64,000 nt of DNA from Aquimarina spongiae (GTDB lineage Bacteria > Bacteroidota > Bacteroidia > Flavobacteriales > Flavobacteriaceae), in assembly GCF_900141785.1 (NCBI RefSeq), contig NZ_FQYP01000004.1:403001-467000 (forward strand), written 5' to 3'. Positions 25,964 through 36,083 of this stretch are shown one piece after another (position 1 is the first letter of the stretch; every line of letters starts with the position of its first letter). The position numbers and the translations under genes are program-made. The notes under the pieces are model-generated. The model was not told where the DNA came from. It searched no databases and saw only the letters and a program-made list of their open reading frames with translations.

Positions 25964-27217
25964 TTATAAAATTTCTTTTGGTTTAAATAGAATACTGTCT
26001 AGCTCAGTTTTTAAGGGCTCTATGTGGTTAAAAAAAGCAGGCCTTAAACTATCGGCTAGTGGTTTTGAAGAAGGTAAATCTTGTTTAAAAGGATCAACTT
26101 CTTTTCCGTTTTTCCAGAATCGGTAACATACATGAGGGCCACTAGTGTTCCCGGTCATACCGATATACCCGATAACATCCCCTTGTCGTACATATTCACC
26201 TACTTTTACGGCTTGTCGGCTCATATGTAAATATTGAGTGTCATAGGTTGCGTTATGTCTTATTTTTACATATTTACCGTTACCTCCTCTACGTTCAGAC
26301 TTGGTAACGATTCCGTCTGCTGTGGCCAGGATAGGAGTGCCAATAGGAGCAGCAAAATCGGTTCCTCGATGCGGTCTTATTTTATTTCCGTAATATTTAA
26401 TTCTTCGTTTCAGGTTATACCGCGAAGATATTCTACTGAATTTTACTGGAGCTCTCAAAAAGGCTCTTCGCAAATTATTGGCTTCGTGATCAAAATAATC
26501 TACGCCCCCATTAATAGAGTCGTCCTGAAACCTGAATGCGTAAATAGGTTTGCTTCGATGTTCAAAATATGAAGCTTTGATTTGGTCAATTCCCGCGGGA
26601 ATAGTATCGTCTATAAATTTTTCAGTATAAATTACTTTGAAACGATCTCCCGCTTGTAATCTTGTAAAATCAATAGTCCAGGCATAGATATCTGCCATAT
26701 TATATGCTACCAAAAAGTTGAGATCCAAATCGTCAAAGGTTTGCATTAAACTGCTGGATATGGTGCCTGATGCGGATTTTTCAACTAGTTTTACAGGTTT
26801 TTTTCTTTTTTGAGCAATAATCGAGTCTCTAAAATCGATAACCGTGTAATCTATCTTATTGTTTTGATATACAAATACCTGAGCATTTGCTGAAGTGTCT
26901 TTGGATTTGAGTAACATGTAAGGCTTACCAGCTTGTATTCTAGCTACATTGAAAGTATCTTTGATGGTATTAGTGATTTCAAACACTTTGGCTCTGGTTA
27001 CTCCATGGGCATCCATAATTGCACCAAAGCTATCACCGGGCTTTACGGTATCTTTTACTACATTAAAATTTTGAAGTACATACCCAAACTCACGAACAAC
27101 AGGAGCTTCTTTTTTTTCTTCTTTTACTTCAGGAACAGCTGCTTTTTCTTCTTTCTTTTCTTTTTGACATGAAAACACTACCACTATAAAGAGTAGCAAG
27201 TAACCTATATGCTTCAA
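25964..27217 (-). CDS. M23 metallopeptidase lipoprotein
   Basis: 417 residues. Lipoprotein signal with VVFSC (Cys17), a highly charged Lys/Glu linker (about 18-42), a LysM/OapA-like region ([20 protein letters not shown]), and a C-terminal LytM domain with [18 protein letters not shown] and GPHVCYRFW giving the zinc ligands His, Asp, His. By family it cuts peptidoglycan peptide cross-links and acts in the periplasm during wall growth. Complete zinc motif suggests it is active, unlike EnvC/NlpD-type activators. Confidence 0.9.
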   Translation of the reverse strand: MKHIGYLLLFIVVVFSCQKEKKEEKAAVPEVKEEKKEAPVVREFGYVLQNFNVVKDTVKPGDSFGAIMDAHGVTRAKVFEITNTIKDTFNVARIQAGKPYMLLKSKDTSANAQVFVYQNNKIDYTVIDFRDSIIAQKRKKPVKLVEKSASGTISSSLMQTFDDLDLNFLVAYNMADIYAWTIDFTRLQAGDRFKVIYTEKFIDDTIPAGIDQIKASYFEHRSKPIYAFRFQDDSINGGVDYFDHEANNLRRAFLRAPVKFSRISSRYNLKRRIKYYGNKIRPHRGTDFAAPIGTPILATADGIVTKSERRGGNGKYVKIRHNATYDTQYLHMSRQAVKVGEYVRQGDVIGYIGMTGNTSGPHVCYRFWKNGKEVDPFKQDLPSSKPLADSLRPAFFNHIEPLKTELDSILFKPKEIL

Positions 27218-27229
27218 CTGATGACTATT

Positions 27230-28195
27230 TTATTGTTTGGTATTAAATTGATGAGTTACCCATTGTTGCCCCCAGTTTTCTTTCTCTTCGTCACTCCACA
27301 AATTCGGGAAAAACATAATTCTTTGAAAACTAGGAGGTAAAAAACTTTTCCAGTTTGTTCCTCCAGTAGCAAGTACTTCACCTTTATCTCTGTTAAGATA
27401 CCTGTAGGCAGCACCCATATGCATTAATAACCAATTAATATTTACATTGGTGTCAAAAGTACGCAATGCTTCGATAAGGTGCACATTATTTTGCTCTTTT
27501 TCTGGTAGTTCGTGGTATTTATGGAAAATAGTTGAGTGTTGTACTTGTTTAGCAATACGCATCATCCTAGGAGTATATCGATATTCGAATTGCTTTAAAG
27601 TAAGTGTTTTTTCACCGGTTTCGGCGTCGGTAGCTCCAGATTTCCAATAGAGATGCTCAAAAACCTCTCCCAACGGATCTTGTTCAGAAAATTGATCCCT
27701 TTCTTTGGTATTTACCAAATTGACAAGAGGAGTACAGTAAATTTCAATCAATCGAAATTGAACAGATTGAAACCCACTGGCAGGTAGTAAAGACATTCTG
27801 TATTTTAGAAACTGATCTCGATCCATCCCCTTGATCATCACATCAAAGGAGTTAATCAATACCCTAAAATACCGATTTACACGATCGAGTTTGGCTGTAA
27901 AAAAAGCCGCATTCTGTAATTTATCATCTATAATTTGCTTTAGTTCATGAATAATAAGTTTGAAATAAAGCTCAGTTATTTGATGATAGGTGATAAAAAT
28001 TTCTTCATCAGGGAAATGAGTTCTGGGGATTTGAAGACTAAGCAAGGTGTCTAAATGGATATAATCCCAATAGGTCAAATATCGATCATGAAGTAACCCA
28101 TCAAGATAAGATCCCAGATCTTGACCTGAGTTCTTGAATTTAGTTTCTAATTGCTTTAGTTTTTCTGCAATTTCTGGATTAACCGGTTCGCTCAT
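27230..28195 (-). CDS. tryptophan 2,3-dioxygenase family protein
   Basis: 321 residues with the heme-dioxygenase fold: YWDYIHLDTLLSLQ, EIFITYHQITELYFKLIIHEL (substrate-site residues), RVLINSFDVM, and the proximal-heme region INWLLMHMGAAYRYL. TDO opens the indole ring of tryptophan to N-formylkynurenine with O2 and heme. No other kynurenine-pathway gene is adjacent; it lies directly after the DUF3108 gene (TAA then ATG without a gap) and 12 bases before the M23 gene. Paralogues in Bacteroidota may have other substrates. Confidence 0.85.
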   Translation of the reverse strand: MSEPVNPEIAEKLKQLETKFKNSGQDLGSYLDGLLHDRYLTYWDYIHLDTLLSLQIPRTHFPDEEIFITYHQITELYFKLIIHELKQIIDDKLQNAAFFTAKLDRVNRYFRVLINSFDVMIKGMDRDQFLKYRMSLLPASGFQSVQFRLIEIYCTPLVNLVNTKERDQFSEQDPLGEVFEHLYWKSGATDAETGEKTLTLKQFEYRYTPRMMRIAKQVQHSTIFHKYHELPEKEQNNVHLIEALRTFDTNVNINWLLMHMGAAYRYLNRDKGEVLATGGTNWKSFLPPSFQRIMFFPNLWSDEEKENWGQQWVTHQFNTKQ

Positions 28196-28975
28196 TTAGT
28201 CTACAACAACTTTAAAAGGGTGTTTTAGACCTTTGAACGCATCCAGATCTGCTTTGATAGATCCTACAAGGATGTCGGCTTTAATTCTTACCGGCATGCG
28301 ATTATCATCATCGCTCACCCAAACGGTCATACTTTCTTCTTCTTTGAAAATTCTATCCGCTTGTACAAAAGGTCTAAATTTTAAACATGCAATTTTACCC
28401 ATTTTCGTTCGAATAACCTCTCTTCCTAAGAACTTTAACTTAAAAACGTAGTTTTCGTTATCAAAAAACATATTTACAAATTGTTCATCACCTTTTTTTA
28501 GAGAAGTGGTATTAATACTATTTCTTAGATAGTAAAAAGAAGACATCATATCCTGCACATTGGATTTTACAGGGAAAGTCTCTTTGGTGTTGTACTTTTT
28601 ATTGAAAACAAGAGCTTTTTTCTGACTATGATCAAAGTTGATTTCGATATCCTTGGTATGCCCTCCTTCATTAATTTTTCTAATGAATCGATAGGGTTTT
28701 ACTTCGGATTTATCGATATAGGTTTCATATAAGTCTTCAACTTTAAAAAAGAGACTAAGGACTCCCGATGATTTTCCTTCTCCAATAATATGATGAACAG
28801 GTACGCCGTTTAGTGTTTCATCTTTTACTTGCAAGGTGGCATAACTTGCAGTAAACCAGCCATAGTGGATTCTGAATTTAAACCATTCTCCAGATTCAAA
28901 AGCTTGATGGTTCTCTTGTGCTATAGCAGAAGAAAATGCTAAAACGGCAATGAATAGTAGGATAAGCTTTTTCAT
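28196..28975 (-). CDS. DUF3108 secreted protein
   Basis: 259 residues with signal peptide MKKLILLFIAVLAFSSAIAQ. The mature protein has the DUF3108 pattern: GEWFKFRIHYGWFTASYATLQV near the start, PYRFIRKINEGG, and VWVSDDDNRMPVRIKADILVGSIKADL near the end. The family is periplasmic or outer-membrane associated and of unknown function. It is first in the operon running through the dioxygenase, M23 peptidase and pgi; a -7 element lies 66 bases upstream. Confidence 0.85.
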   Translation of the reverse strand: MKKLILLFIAVLAFSSAIAQENHQAFESGEWFKFRIHYGWFTASYATLQVKDETLNGVPVHHIIGEGKSSGVLSLFFKVEDLYETYIDKSEVKPYRFIRKINEGGHTKDIEINFDHSQKKALVFNKKYNTKETFPVKSNVQDMMSSFYYLRNSINTTSLKKGDEQFVNMFFDNENYVFKLKFLGREVIRTKMGKIACLKFRPFVQADRIFKEEESMTVWVSDDDNRMPVRIKADILVGSIKADLDAFKGLKHPFKVVVD

Positions 28976-29040
28976 AGTTTGGGTATTATAATTGTTTCAC
29001 CTAAGATGTATTATACCCTAGATGATTACAATAAATATTC

Positions 29041-29048
29041 CAAAAGTA
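29041..29048 (-). promoter_or_regulatory. -7 promoter element TACTTTTG for the DUF3108-pgi operon
   Basis: Exact TAnnTTTG match on the minus strand, about 66 bases upstream of the DUF3108 start. Confidence 0.55.
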
Positions 29049-29102
29049 GTATTAAAAGTAATTACTTAAAAATGAATATTGTTATCAAAATATAAAAAGA
29101 AC

Positions 29103-29133
29103 AAAAAAGAGAGCCACCACAGCTCTCTTTTTT
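29103..29133 (-). terminator. bidirectional-type terminator downstream of hppD
   Basis: AAAAAAGAGAGC pairs with GCTCTCTTTTTT over a 7-base loop. It lies 236 bases past the hppD stop on the minus strand, an unusually long trailer unless another RNA is made here. Confidence 0.8.
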
Positions 29134-29369
29134 ACTTTTATTAACCAACTAAAAACTTAAATTATGAGAATAATTATTGTTTTAGATATAAGTGGTAACC
29201 ACTCCACTCATATTACAAAAATCAACTTTTTTTGAATAATTATCAAACGAAAACGTTTTTTTATTATGAATTTTAACAAAAATTTAGATGAAAATCCATA
29301 ATTTTTCAATTTTCTCAAGATATTAACACTCTTTATTAGAATATCCGAAATGTTAAAAATCAGATATAA

Positions 29370-30509
29370 TTACAAAGTTCCTCGTTGGGCTTGTTCTCTT
29401 TCAATGGCCTCAAAAAGTGCTTTGAAATTTCCTTTTCCAAAGGATTGTGCACCTTTTCTTTGAATGATTTCAAAAAACATGGTAGGTCGATCTAACACCG
29501 GTTTTGTGAAAATCTGAAGTAAATACCCTTCATCATCACGATCAATCAAAATACCAAGGTCTTTTAATGGTTGTAGATCTTCATCGATTTCACCCACTCT
29601 ATCTAATACAGTATCGTAATACGTTGCCGGAACGGTCAAGAACTCCACTCCACGGTTCTGAAGTTCAGAAACCGTTTCTATGATATTATCGGTAGCAACA
29701 GCGATATGTTGTACTCCTGCACCGTTATAAAACTCTATATATTCTTCGATTTGAGACTTTTTTCTCCCTTCAGCTGGTTCATTGATTGGAAACTTAATTC
29801 GCCCGTTACCGTTGCTCATTACTTTGCTCATAAGCGCAGTATATTCGGTAGAAATATCTTTGTCGTCAAAAGAAACTAATTGAGCAAAGCCCATTACTTT
29901 GGCATAAAACTCACACCATTTGTTCATCTCGTTCCATCCCACGTTTCCTACCATATGATCGATGTACTTCAAACCTACGGATTTTGTTTTGTAAGGTTTG
30001 TTCCAGGCCATATATCCGGGTAAAAACGCGCCTTTGTAATTTTTGCGCTCTACAAAAATGTGCACTGTTTCTCCATAAGTGTGGATTCCAGAAAATACCA
30101 CTTTTCCATGCTCGTCTTCTTCAGTTCTGGGTTCCATGTATGATTTGGCACCACGTTTTACAGTTTCGTTATAACTTTTGGTAGCATCATCTACCCAAAG
30201 GGCTACAACTTTTACTCCATCACCGTGAGCATTGATGTGTTTGTTGATTTCCCCGTCTGGTTGCAAAGGAGAAGTTAAAACCAATCGTATTTTGTCTTGC
30301 TGTAGGACATAGGAAACCCTATCCTTTTTTCCTGTTTCTAGTCCAGCATATGCAACGGGTTCAAAACCCCATGCGGTCTGATAGTAATAGGCTGCCTGTT
30401 TGGCATTACCTACATAAAGTTCTACATAATCTGTTCCTAACAAAGGCAAAAAATCTTCTGCTTGTGGAACCACTTTTTCTAAATTCTGTGGTGTTATATT
30501 GGTCGACAT
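29370..30509 (-). CDS. hppD: 4-hydroxyphenylpyruvate dioxygenase
   Basis: 379 residues with two VOC domains (about 20-150 and 175-340). Iron-ligand motifs are visible: IDHMVGNV, GAGVQHIAVATDNI, and FFEIIQRKGAQSFGKGNFKALFEAIE at the C-terminus, which is the strongly conserved HPPD tail. It converts 4-hydroxyphenylpyruvate to homogentisate in tyrosine catabolism. It follows hmgA (160 bases apart) on the same strand. Fumarylacetoacetase is not in the window. Confidence 0.96.
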   Translation of the reverse strand: MSTNITPQNLEKVVPQAEDFLPLLGTDYVELYVGNAKQAAYYYQTAWGFEPVAYAGLETGKKDRVSYVLQQDKIRLVLTSPLQPDGEINKHINAHGDGVKVVALWVDDATKSYNETVKRGAKSYMEPRTEEDEHGKVVFSGIHTYGETVHIFVERKNYKGAFLPGYMAWNKPYKTKSVGLKYIDHMVGNVGWNEMNKWCEFYAKVMGFAQLVSFDDKDISTEYTALMSKVMSNGNGRIKFPINEPAEGRKKSQIEEYIEFYNGAGVQHIAVATDNIIETVSELQNRGVEFLTVPATYYDTVLDRVGEIDEDLQPLKDLGILIDRDDEGYLLQIFTKPVLDRPTMFFEIIQRKGAQSFGKGNFKALFEAIEREQAQRGTL

Positions 30510-30669
30510 AATATTGTTATTTCGTAATTAATAGTTATAATGAGATTCAGAAATGGTATTATCTCCAAATCAATAAGGATTAAAAAATGAGAAACAACTT
30601 ACCACATGGCTCGCAAATGTGGTGTAATATCAATTCTATTATTAAGCATGGTTTTACTATTCTGTGGTT

Positions 30670-31827
30670 TTACTCTAACCATGATTTATGATAACTTTCG
30701 TCAGCAATTTCCATAGCTTCCTGAGTAACCATTAACGGTTTAAAAGTATCTACCATTACTGCTAATTCATCGGTTTTGGTCTGGCCAATACTGCGTTCTA
30801 CTGCTCCTGGATGTGGTCCATGAGGTATTCCCGCCGGATGCAAAGAAATATGTCCGGCATCAATATCGTTTCTACTCATAAAATCACCATCTACATAATA
30901 TAGCACTTCGTCACTATCGATGTTACTGTGATTATATGGCGCAGGGATCGCTTGCGGATGATAATCGTATAATCTTGGTACGAAAGAACACACCACAAAA
31001 GCATCTGTCTCAAAAGTTTGATGTACTGGTGGTGGTTGATGTACTCTACCAGTTATTGGTTCAAAATCATGTATAGAAAAAGCATAAGGGAAATTGAAAC
31101 CATCATAACCCACAACATCGAATGGATGAGTGGCATAGATCATATCAAAAATTTCATCCTGTTTTTTTACTTTGATCAAAAAATCTCCCTTTTCGTCATT
31201 GGTTTCTAATTCATTGGGGGCTCTAAGGTCCCGCTCACAAAAAGGAGAATGTTCTAACAATTGACCAAACCAGTTGCGATATCTTTTTGGAGTATAAATA
31301 GGTCTTCTTGATTCTACAATAAATAAACGGTTGTCTTTAGTATCAAAGTCCAGTTTATAGATGGTTCCTCTTGGGATTAAGATATAATCGCCGTATTTGA
31401 AATCGATGTTACCCAGGTGACTTCTAAATTTCCCACTTCCTTTGTGGATAAATATAAGCTCGTCGGCATCTGTATTTTTATAAAAATAATCCGTTGTAGG
31501 ATTTTGAGGAGCAGCCAAAATGATGCTTACATCAGAATTGGTCAATACATTTTTTCTGCTCTGTAAATAATCTTTTTCAGGTTGTACTTTAAAACCATGA
31601 AATCGATACGATTTGATATTGTTTGCTATTGCGATTTTTGGAGCAACACTATAGCTCCCTTTGATTTCTTTTACTTGAGTAGGGCGATGACAATGGTACA
31701 TGTTTGTAGACATGCCATCAAAACCGATGGTACCAAATAATTGTTCGTAATATAGATTGCCATCCGGCTTTTTGAAGATCGTATGGCGTTTAGGTGGAAT
31801 TGTTCCTAAAGAATGATAAAAAGGCAT
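30670..31827 (-). CDS. hmgA: homogentisate 1,2-dioxygenase
   Basis: 385 residues of the cupin-type HGO family. It begins MPFYHSLGTIPPKRHTIFKK and contains GDYILIPRGTIYKLDF, the central YATHPFDVVGYDGFNFPYAFSI split across conserved positions, and the C-terminal HPAGIPHGPHPGAVE with metal-ligand histidines. It cleaves homogentisate to maleylacetoacetate with Fe(II) and O2. With hppD it forms the ring-cleaving part of tyrosine/phenylalanine catabolism. A 170-base region separates it from the patatin gene upstream. Confidence 0.95.
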   Translation of the reverse strand: MPFYHSLGTIPPKRHTIFKKPDGNLYYEQLFGTIGFDGMSTNMYHCHRPTQVKEIKGSYSVAPKIAIANNIKSYRFHGFKVQPEKDYLQSRKNVLTNSDVSIILAAPQNPTTDYFYKNTDADELIFIHKGSGKFRSHLGNIDFKYGDYILIPRGTIYKLDFDTKDNRLFIVESRRPIYTPKRYRNWFGQLLEHSPFCERDLRAPNELETNDEKGDFLIKVKKQDEIFDMIYATHPFDVVGYDGFNFPYAFSIHDFEPITGRVHQPPPVHQTFETDAFVVCSFVPRLYDYHPQAIPAPYNHSNIDSDEVLYYVDGDFMSRNDIDAGHISLHPAGIPHGPHPGAVERSIGQTKTDELAVMVDTFKPLMVTQEAMEIADESYHKSWLE

Positions 31828-31998
31828 GATGATTTTATTTAAGGTATTAACACTACTTTTTTTAAGACAAAAAGAGTGTAGGCCTTATTCCGGATTACGT
31901 TTAATAAGGTAATGTAACAGTAGTAATAAATCCTGCCAAAACAAACTCATAACAGTACAAATATCGGAAATATTTCTATTCTTTTGCGTGAGAATCTC

Positions 31999-34284
31999 TT
32001 AAAACCAAAAACCTACACTAAAGAACCACTCGCTTTCTTTCACTTCTGGGGAGTAGGTATATTTTACCTGAATGGGTCCTGCAAAGGTATCCAGGCCATA
32101 TCCTAGAGCGTAACCAGTAAATTCAGGTTCTTCAAACCATCTACCTGTGCTGAATAGTTTGTTGCCTACGTTAGCAAAATTGGCTCCAACATTTACATGA
32201 TTTTTTTTGAATATTTCATAGTCTACAGCAACAAGTCCTTTCATAAAACTTCTTCCGGTTATTCCCAAAAAATCATAGCCATAAAAAGGGATAAAATTAT
32301 TAATGGTTTTGGCACCAAAACCTCCTAATAGAAAATCCAGAGAATTAATCGCATTATTTCCAATTTTGGTTCCCGCCTCAAAAGCAATATTCATCGAAAT
32401 CTTATCCGTAATTGGTCTAGCATATCCCAATTGTGCTTTTGCGATGGAGAACTCGTCGAAACTGTCGGTAAAATCTGAAGAGAATAAATAGGTATGTATA
32501 TCTCCTTCAAACAAGATTCCTTTGGAGGGGAAATATTTATTGTCGTAAGTGTCAAATTTGAAATAACCAAAAGCACTCCAATAATCACTATCATCAAAAA
32601 CGGTTCTAGGAATTTGGTTTTCGTCTTCACCAAAAGTTTCAGAAATGATCCGTAGGCGTTTATATTCTGCACCCAACCCAACAGAGAAAGTTTGGTTCAA
32701 CAGGGTTTCTGCATAGAATTGAAGATTAAAATCGGTATAATCAATGTCGATGGTATTAATCCCCAGGTTTGGGATTTCGCCAAACTGTCCGATAAAACTA
32801 AAGTCAAACGCTTTGGTGAAATTGGTGTAGCTGTATTTAAGCCCAGTACTCCAATAAAATCCTTTATCGATATAATAATCAAGATTATATCTGATATTAT
32901 CCCCCAACGCCACATCCAGGGAGAGAACATCATTATTAAATAACAAACTTTTGCGGGTCACATTAACAAGAGCAGCGGTTTGGTATAAGTCGTCATAATG
33001 CAATGCAAAACGCAGTAACATTTTGTTTTCGGTTTCTCTTACATTAAGAGCAAGCTCTTTTCCTTCTTCATGATCAATTAATCGATGACTTACTCGATCA
33101 AAGTTTCCGGTTCCCGAAAGGTTATTGATACCTTCATTGAGTTTGTCGTAAGAAATTACAGATGGTGTTTTTAATTTTAATTTCCCTCTGATATACGCAC
33201 GAGTGTATCTTTCGTTTCCTGTTATAGACAAACTGTTGATTAGTAAAGTTTCGGCATTCTTAGGAATTTCAATATCTGGTCTTGTAGTTTTTTGACTTCC
33301 GGCAATATCTTTCAGGGTTTCATAGTTCGAAAAAGCGGCCTTCTCACCGCTAGCCATAATTTCGTCAGCTCTATCAAAAGACATCACCGAAAAATCCATA
33401 ATAGAAGGTTTTATATAGATTTCGGTTTCATCTACTTTATCCTTCATAGCATTGATCGTTCTGAAATTGCTAATCTGAAGCATGATATTGGTTACCGAAT
33501 TGAGTTGATCCCTTGGCATTAATGAATCCTGTACGTCTATACCAATCACGATTTCTGCACCTTTTCCTTTAATTTCTCTAATAGGATAATTATTAGAAAC
33601 ACCACCGTCTGTCATTAATATTCCGTTCACTTCAATAGGGCTAAAAATGGAAGGCAACGCTCCACTAGCCGCTACAGCCTCTGGTAGATATCCCTTATCG
33701 AGTATAACCTGTTCTCCTGTTTCGATGTTGGTCGACATACAGAAAAAGGGAATAGGTAATTGATCAAAGTCGTGAACATCATTTACGTGTGCGGTGAATT
33801 GCGAAAATTGGTTGTAAAAATTTTGGCCTTTTGATAGCCCTTTGGGAAGGCCAATTTTAAACTTATCAAAAGGAAGGGTTACTGCGTATTTTTCAGAATC
33901 TTCTTTTTCATAAAACGTTTTGGCAGCTCTGGGAAGTTGATCTTGGATAAATGCATCAAAATCTACAGATCTGAAAATAGAATCTAATTCTTTGGCGCGG
34001 TATCCAGAAGCATAAAGTGCTCCCACAATAGCTCCCATACTGGTACCACCGATATAATCAATACGTACACCTGCATCTTCTATAATCTTGAGTGCACCGA
34101 TATGAGCCAACCCCTTGGCACCGCCACCACTTAAAACCAATCCAACTTTTACATCTTCTTGGTCGGTAAGGTTTAGGGAATCCTGAACTGCTGTAGTTTG
34201 TGACCACAATGTTTCTGTAAAGAGCACTATAAAAAACAGTACGCTAATCAGAAAATGGGAAGGGGTGTGGGTATGGGTCACCAT
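31999..34284 (-). CDS. patatin-like phospholipase with C-terminal Omp85-type barrel
   Basis: 761 residues: signal peptide ending about LWSQ, a patatin domain (about 45-245) with glycine-rich VLSGGGAKGLAHIGAL, the nucleophile elbow GGTSMGAIVG and the TDGGVSNNYP motif carrying the catalytic Asp; then a POTRA-like domain (about 350-425) and a surface-antigen (BamA-like) beta-barrel to the C-terminus. This plan matches type Vd secreted phospholipases such as PlpD. The lipase would be exported through or displayed by its own barrel. It starts one base inside the uvrC stop codon (TAATG), implying translational coupling. Confidence 0.88.
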   Translation of the reverse strand: MVTHTHTPSHFLISVLFFIVLFTETLWSQTTAVQDSLNLTDQEDVKVGLVLSGGGAKGLAHIGALKIIEDAGVRIDYIGGTSMGAIVGALYASGYRAKELDSIFRSVDFDAFIQDQLPRAAKTFYEKEDSEKYAVTLPFDKFKIGLPKGLSKGQNFYNQFSQFTAHVNDVHDFDQLPIPFFCMSTNIETGEQVILDKGYLPEAVAASGALPSIFSPIEVNGILMTDGGVSNNYPIREIKGKGAEIVIGIDVQDSLMPRDQLNSVTNIMLQISNFRTINAMKDKVDETEIYIKPSIMDFSVMSFDRADEIMASGEKAAFSNYETLKDIAGSQKTTRPDIEIPKNAETLLINSLSITGNERYTRAYIRGKLKLKTPSVISYDKLNEGINNLSGTGNFDRVSHRLIDHEEGKELALNVRETENKMLLRFALHYDDLYQTAALVNVTRKSLLFNNDVLSLDVALGDNIRYNLDYYIDKGFYWSTGLKYSYTNFTKAFDFSFIGQFGEIPNLGINTIDIDYTDFNLQFYAETLLNQTFSVGLGAEYKRLRIISETFGEDENQIPRTVFDDSDYWSAFGYFKFDTYDNKYFPSKGILFEGDIHTYLFSSDFTDSFDEFSIAKAQLGYARPITDKISMNIAFEAGTKIGNNAINSLDFLLGGFGAKTINNFIPFYGYDFLGITGRSFMKGLVAVDYEIFKKNHVNVGANFANVGNKLFSTGRWFEEPEFTGYALGYGLDTFAGPIQVKYTYSPEVKESEWFFSVGFWF

Positions 34285-36083
34285 TATTCTTTTTTAGAAA
34301 GATAGTAATTATATATTTTGGTTGCTTTAGAATCTCCTATTACTTGAGCAAGTTCATCCTTTGCGGCTTCCTGTATTCGTTTAACCGATCTAAAGTGCTT
34401 CAGTAATTCGACTACTGTTTTTTCCCCGATTCCTGGGATATCATCTAACTCGGTATTCAATGCAGCTTTGCTTCTTTTTTGTCTGTGAAAAGTAATCCCA
34501 AATCGGTGTGCCTCATTACGTAAATGCTGTATCACCTTAAGCGATTCTGATTTCTTGTCCAGATAGAGTGGTATCGAATCCCCTGGATAATAAATTTCTT
34601 CAAGCCGTTTGGCAATACCGATAATGGTAATTTTACCTCGTAATCCCAAAGTATCAAGGGCCTTTAATCCCGAGGATAGCTGTCCTTTACCTCCATCTAC
34701 AATGACTAATTGTGGTAGTGGTTGCTCTTCGTCTAATAATCGTTTGTATCTTCTATACACCACCTCTTCCATGGAAGCAAAATCATTAGGCCCCTCTACA
34801 GTTTTGATATTGAATTTTCGATATTCTTTCTTGCTAGGTTTACCATTCTTAAAAACCACACACGCAGCTACAGGGTTGGTTCCCTGAATATTGGAGTTAT
34901 CAAAACATTCGATATGTCTGGGTTCTTCTGGCAATCTAAGATCTTTTTTCATCTGGGCCATCAATCGTTTTACATGCCGATCCGGATCAATGATCTTTAT
35001 TTGCTTGAACCGCTCCTGGCGATAGTATTTGGCATTTCTTAAAGAGAGGTCTACAATTTTCTTCTTATCCCCTAGTTGAGGGATAGTGATTTTAATCTCT
35101 TCTCCCACATTAACATCAAAAGGCACAAATATTTCCTTGGATGTAGAACCAAAGCGCTGTCTAATCTCGATAATGGCTAGTTCCAAAAGTTCTTTGTCTG
35201 ATTCTTCTAATTTTTTCTTGATTTCGGTAGTGTGAGATCGAATTATGGCACCATAAGACAATTGAAGAAAGTTGATATAAGCGTACGATTCGTCCGACAA
35301 GATCGAAAAGACATCAACATTACTGATCTTTGGATTTACTACAGTAGATTTAACCTGATATTTTTCCAAAACGTCAATTTTCTCTTTGATGCTTTGGGCA
35401 TCTTCAAATTCCATTTTGGCAGCATGATCAACCATTTGTTCTTTAAAACCAGACAAGGACTCTTTAAAGTTTCCTTTTATAATTTGTCGTATGGCATTGA
35501 GGTTGTCGTTGTATTCTTTTTCCTCTTGTAACCCTTCACAAGGTCCTTTGCAGTTTCCTAAATGATATTCGAGGCATACTTTGTATTTTCCGGCATCGAT
35601 TTTATCCTGAGACAAATCATAGTTGCAGGTTCTTATAGGATATAGCCCACGGATCAATTCTAATAAGGTTTGTACCGTCTTGACCGAGGTGTAAGGCCCG
35701 TAATACTCAGAACCGTCTTTGATCAGGTTTCGAGTTTGAAATACTCTAGGGAATCGCTCTTTTTTTATGCAAATCCATGGATAGGTTTTATCGTCCTTGA
35801 GCATCACATTAAACCTGGGTTGATACTTTTTGATCAGATTGTTTTCAAGAAGTAAAGCATCGGTTTCGGTATCGACCACAATGTGTTTGATCGTTCGAAT
35901 TTTTTTGACTAATACTTTGGTCTTGTAGTTGTCGTGATTTTTGGTAAAATACGAGGATACTCTTTTCTTAAGATTTTTGGCCTTACCTACATACAACAGT
36001 TTATCATCTTTGTCGTAGTATTGATATACCCCTGGTAAATTAGGTAAGGTTTTGATCTGTATGTCTAGTGAGGGTTGTTGCAT
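34284..36083 (-). CDS. uvrC: excinuclease ABC subunit C
   Basis: 599 residues. N-terminal GIY-YIG nuclease domain (GVYQYYDKDDKLLYVGKAKNL, about residues 14-95), a UVR motif (about 205-240), an RNase H-like second nuclease domain (ECFDNSNIQGTNPVA, IVDGGKGQL), and C-terminal helix-hairpin-helix DIPGIGEKTVVELLKHFRS. It makes both incisions in nucleotide excision repair. It leads the uvrC-patatin pair and is divergent from the rimB-like gene. Confidence 0.96.
   Translation of the reverse strand: MQQPSLDIQIKTLPNLPGVYQYYDKDDKLLYVGKAKNLKKRVSSYFTKNHDNYKTKVLVKKIRTIKHIVVDTETDALLLENNLIKKYQPRFNVMLKDDKTYPWICIKKERFPRVFQTRNLIKDGSEYYGPYTSVKTVQTLLELIRGLYPIRTCNYDLSQDKIDAGKYKVCLEYHLGNCKGPCEGLQEEKEYNDNLNAIRQIIKGNFKESLSGFKEQMVDHAAKMEFEDAQSIKEKIDVLEKYQVKSTVVNPKISNVDVFSILSDESYAYINFLQLSYGAIIRSHTTEIKKKLEESDKELLELAIIEIRQRFGSTSKEIFVPFDVNVGEEIKITIPQLGDKKKIVDLSLRNAKYYRQERFKQIKIIDPDRHVKRLMAQMKKDLRLPEEPRHIECFDNSNIQGTNPVAACVVFKNGKPSKKEYRKFNIKTVEGPNDFASMEEVVYRRYKRLLDEEQPLPQLVIVDGGKGQLSSGLKALDTLGLRGKITIIGIAKRLEEIYYPGDSIPLYLDKKSESLKVIQHLRNEAHRFGITFHRQKRSKAALNTELDDIPGIGEKTVVELLKHFRSVKRIQEAAKDELAQVIGDSKATKIYNYYLSKKE

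Larger units (their letters stand above)
28976..29369. other. gene-free interval between hppD and the DUF3108 operon
   Basis: About 390 bases, very AT-rich. It holds the minus-strand promoter for the DUF3108 operon (29041-29048) and a bidirectional terminator (29103-29133). The 236 bases between that terminator and the hppD stop contain no convincing gene; a plus-strand segment AACCAACTAAAAAC then ATG resembles the leader of a flavobacterial gene but encodes only 23 codons. Confidence 0.5.

Noticed and set aside
29164..29235. 23-codon plus-strand frame after a leader-like sequence
   Set aside because: No homology or structure can be argued and it is almost entirely AT-rich; noted only within the gap description.
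31885..31950. 21-codon minus-strand frame (MSLFWQDLLLLLHYL...) upstream of hmgA as a leader peptide
   Set aside because: A Leu-rich leader would make sense for leucine genes, not tyrosine breakdown; no attenuator hairpin follows and no -7 element is clear.
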